A stretch of DNA of 64,000 nt from Kitasatospora gansuensis (GTDB taxonomy: Bacteria; Actinomycetota; Actinomycetes; Streptomycetales; Streptomycetaceae), in assembly GCF_014203705.1 (NCBI RefSeq), contig NZ_JACHJR010000001.1, positions 2,604,001-2,668,000 on the forward strand, written 5' to 3'. Positions 62,501 to 64,000 of the stretch are shown piece after piece. Under the pieces are notes generated by a model, which saw only the letters and a list, made by a program, of their open reading frames with translations, was not told the DNA's origin and ran no database searches. The translations under genes were made by a program, and so were the position numbers. Within the stretch, counting starts at the first letter, position 1. The number at the start of each line of letters is the position of its first letter.

Positions 62501-63307
62501 TCAGCCCGTCGCGTGGCCTACCGCGACCAGGGCGGCGACCGGCAGCGCGACGGTGCCGTCCGGCTCGGCCCAACGGGCCGTCAGGGCGTCGTACCGCTCC
62601 CTGATCCGCCGCACGGTGGCCTCGTCCTGACCCTCGATCAGCGAGGAGGTGAGCACCGTGCCGGTCAGCACCGCCCGCCACCAGCGGTCCGGCGCGACCC
62701 GGTGGGTCCAGCCGACCCGGTGCACCTCGACATCGGTCAGGCCCCCGGTGCGCAGCAGCCCGGCGAACCGCTCGGGCGTCGCGTACGGCGCGAACGGCGC
62801 GGTGTCCGGGAGTCCGGCCGGGCGGGCCGCACCGGCCTCGGCGACGGCGGCGAAGAAGACGCCCTGGGCCTGGTTGGCCGTCAGCTCGTCCCAGCAGGAG
62901 AGCACCACCCGGCCGCCGGGGACCACCACCCGGGCCAGGTCGCGGACCGCCGCCGGCGGATCCGGTACGTGGTTGATCACGAACGCCCCGACCGCGCAGT
63001 CGAACTCGTCCGCCCCGAACGGCAGCCCGGGCAGCTCGCCCCGCAGCACCTTCGGCAGCACCCTGCCTGCCTCGGCCACCATCTCCGGCACCGCGTCGGT
63101 GGCCACCACCTCGGCACCCAGCCCGCTCGCCGACAACGCCAACCGGCCGGTGCCGCACCCCACTTCGAGCAGCCGGACACCCGGCCGCACCTCCGCCTCG
63201 GCCAGCAGCCGCGCGTGCAGCCCGGCCGTCATCGCACCGAAACCGTCGTCGTACGTACCGCTCCGGCGGGCCCATCCCCTGCGCTCGAACTCCGCGAACT
63301 CCACCAC
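62501..63307 (-). CDS. class I SAM-dependent methyltransferase
   Basis: This 268-residue Rossmann methyltransferase has SAM motif I VRLLEVGCGTGRLALSASG (about 44-62). Acidic motif II follows (VVATDAVPEMV), then CAVGAFVINHVPDP and GGRVVLSCWDE. It resembles UbiE/arsenite-type small-molecule methyltransferases. No substrate can be assigned. The start is GTG or ATG at 63307 (MVEFAEFERRGWARR). It is co-directional with the channel gene, 58 bp apart. Confidence 0.85.
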   Translation of the reverse strand: MVEFAEFERRGWARRSGTYDDGFGAMTAGLHARLLAEAEVRPGVRLLEVGCGTGRLALSASGLGAEVVATDAVPEMVAEAGRVLPKVLRGELPGLPFGADEFDCAVGAFVINHVPDPPAAVRDLARVVVPGGRVVLSCWDELTANQAQGVFFAAVAEAGAARPAGLPDTAPFAPYATPERFAGLLRTGGLTDVEVHRVGWTHRVAPDRWWRAVLTGTVLTSSLIEGQDEATVRRIRERYDALTARWAEPDGTVALPVAALVAVGHATG

Positions 63308-63442
63308 GTGCTGCCCCTAAGTTGACCGTCACCGGTCGCGCCAAGATCAGCTTGCACCACAAGGGGCTCGGGGCTCTACTGACGTGCGGCTCCGCCGCAT
63401 GGGCGACGCCGACCTTTTGGCAGGTGCTCAGCCGACTACGGT

Positions 63443-63559
63443 CAGGGGCTCGGGGAACGGCGACGAGATCTGGCGTGCGGGTCAAAAGGCGAAAGTGCCT
63501 GACCATGTACGCACGCGTGACCTTCTCCGAGGTCGGCGTCGCAGTTCCCCGAGCCCCTG
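63443..63559. repeat. intergenic inverted repeat
   Basis: CAGGGGCTCGGGGAAC (63443-63458) recurs inverted at 63544-63559, 16 of 16 bases, flanked by related GCGACG sequence. A partial third copy, AGGGGCTCGGGG, lies near 63362. It resembles the dispersed CAGGGGCxCGGGGAAC elements common between streptomycete genes. It may also terminate flanking transcripts. Confidence 0.6.
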
Positions 63560-63590
63560 GACCATAGATGGTGGAGCCCCTGCCAGAAGG

Positions 63591-64000
63591 CTAGACGGCG
63601 TTCTCCGGGAAGTGGCAGGCCACCTGGTGCCCCGCCTTGGCCGCGGCGAGCGGCGGCTCCTGGCTCGCGCAGATGTCCTGGGCCTTCCAGCAGCGGGTGC
63701 GGAACCGGCAGCCGCTGGGCGGGTTGATCGGGGACGGCACGTCGCCGGTGAGCAGGATCCGCTCGCGCTGGTGCCTGCGCCGGGGGTCCGGCGTCGGCAC
63801 GGCCGACATCAGCGCGGTGGTGTACGGGTGCATCGGCGCCGTGTAGAGCGAGTCCCGGTCGGCGATCTCCACCACCTTGCCGAGGTACATCACCGCGACC
63901 CGGTCGGAGACGTGCCGGACCACCGAGAGGTCGTGCGCGATGATCAGGTAGGTCAGGCCGAGCTCGTTCTGCAGGTCGTCGAGCAGGTTCACCACCTGGG
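63591..64000 (-). CDS. oligopeptide/dipeptide ABC transporter ATPase (5' part outside window)
   Basis: The C-terminal 136 residues are visible. [20 protein letters not shown], then [20 protein letters not shown] carries the switch His just after the Walker B region. Next is the oligopeptide-transporter C-terminal domain: [18 protein letters not shown] and [14 protein letters not shown] with paired Cys. This is the Opp/Dpp ATPase type that drives peptide import. Walker A lies beyond the window edge, so completeness cannot be judged. Confidence 0.93.
   Translation of the reverse strand, partial: QVVNLLDDLQNELGLTYLIIAHDLSVVRHVSDRVAVMYLGKVVEIADRDSLYTAPMHPYTTALMSAVPTPDPRRRHQRERILLTGDVPSPINPPSGCRFRTRCWKAQDICASQEPPLAAAKAGHQVACHFPENAV

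Overview
The window is high-GC DNA with the gene content and order of a streptomycete (Streptomyces or Kitasatospora type). The evidence is GC-rich third codon positions, conservon operons, an HupS-like DNA-binding protein beside leuCD and an ndgR-type regulator, an ilvB leader peptide reading MRTRILVLGGRVG, and use of glutamyl-tRNA synthetase plus GatCAB in place of a visible glutaminyl-tRNA synthetase. Species cannot be fixed from the sequence alone.

Layout. Positions 1-3.8 kb hold the start of an HU-family gene, a small conserved gene, leuD, leuC and the divergent IclR regulator ndgR. A minus-strand cluster of five tRNA genes (Gln-Glu-Glu-Glu-Gln) follows, then gltX and an FAH-family enzyme. 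From 7.8 to 18.7 kb lie two tandem conservons (cvnA-B-C-D twice). Their CvnB and CvnD proteins are identical while CvnA and CvnC have diverged. From 18.8 to 35.7 kb is a broken branched-chain amino-acid and serine region (cimA, ilvE, leuB, serA, ilvC, ilvN, ilvB). Its cimA and ilvB leaders look like ribosome-stalling attenuators. It is interrupted by a YfhO/GtrA membrane pair and a secreted subtilisin-like protease. Positions 35.7-50.3 kb carry a GGDEF protein with a decayed EAL domain, a large LuxR-type ATPase regulator, gatB, a small membrane protein, gatA, gatC, an intact GGDEF-EAL protein and ligA. Position 50.3 kb onward holds a MetE-C-like enzyme.

The most unusual locus is 51.3-56.9 kb. 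It is a minus-strand operon headed by an 18-bp gene encoding only the pentapeptide MRYDY. A strong hairpin follows, then two cytochrome P450 genes, an MFS exporter and an S9 (prolyl-oligopeptidase-type) peptidase, with overlaps or tiny gaps between the last four. This has the architecture of a biarylitide/cittilin-type RiPP cluster (minimal peptide cross-linked by a P450). The core is Tyr-Asp-Tyr and there are two P450s, one lacking the usual I-helix Thr. I do not recall this combination being described.

From 57.3 kb the conserved-looking chromosome resumes: SDR enzyme, LOG-family protein, mnmA, cysteine desulfurase, an IclR regulator, a TRIC-type channel and a methyltransferase. The last gene is the C-terminal end of an oligopeptide ABC-transporter ATPase, cut by the window edge.

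Functionally, leuCD, leuB, cimA, ilvBNC and ilvE together cover most of Leu/Ile/Val synthesis. gltX, the Glu/Gln tRNAs and gatCAB form the indirect Gln-tRNA(Gln) route. mnmA and the desulfurase form a tRNA thiolation pair.
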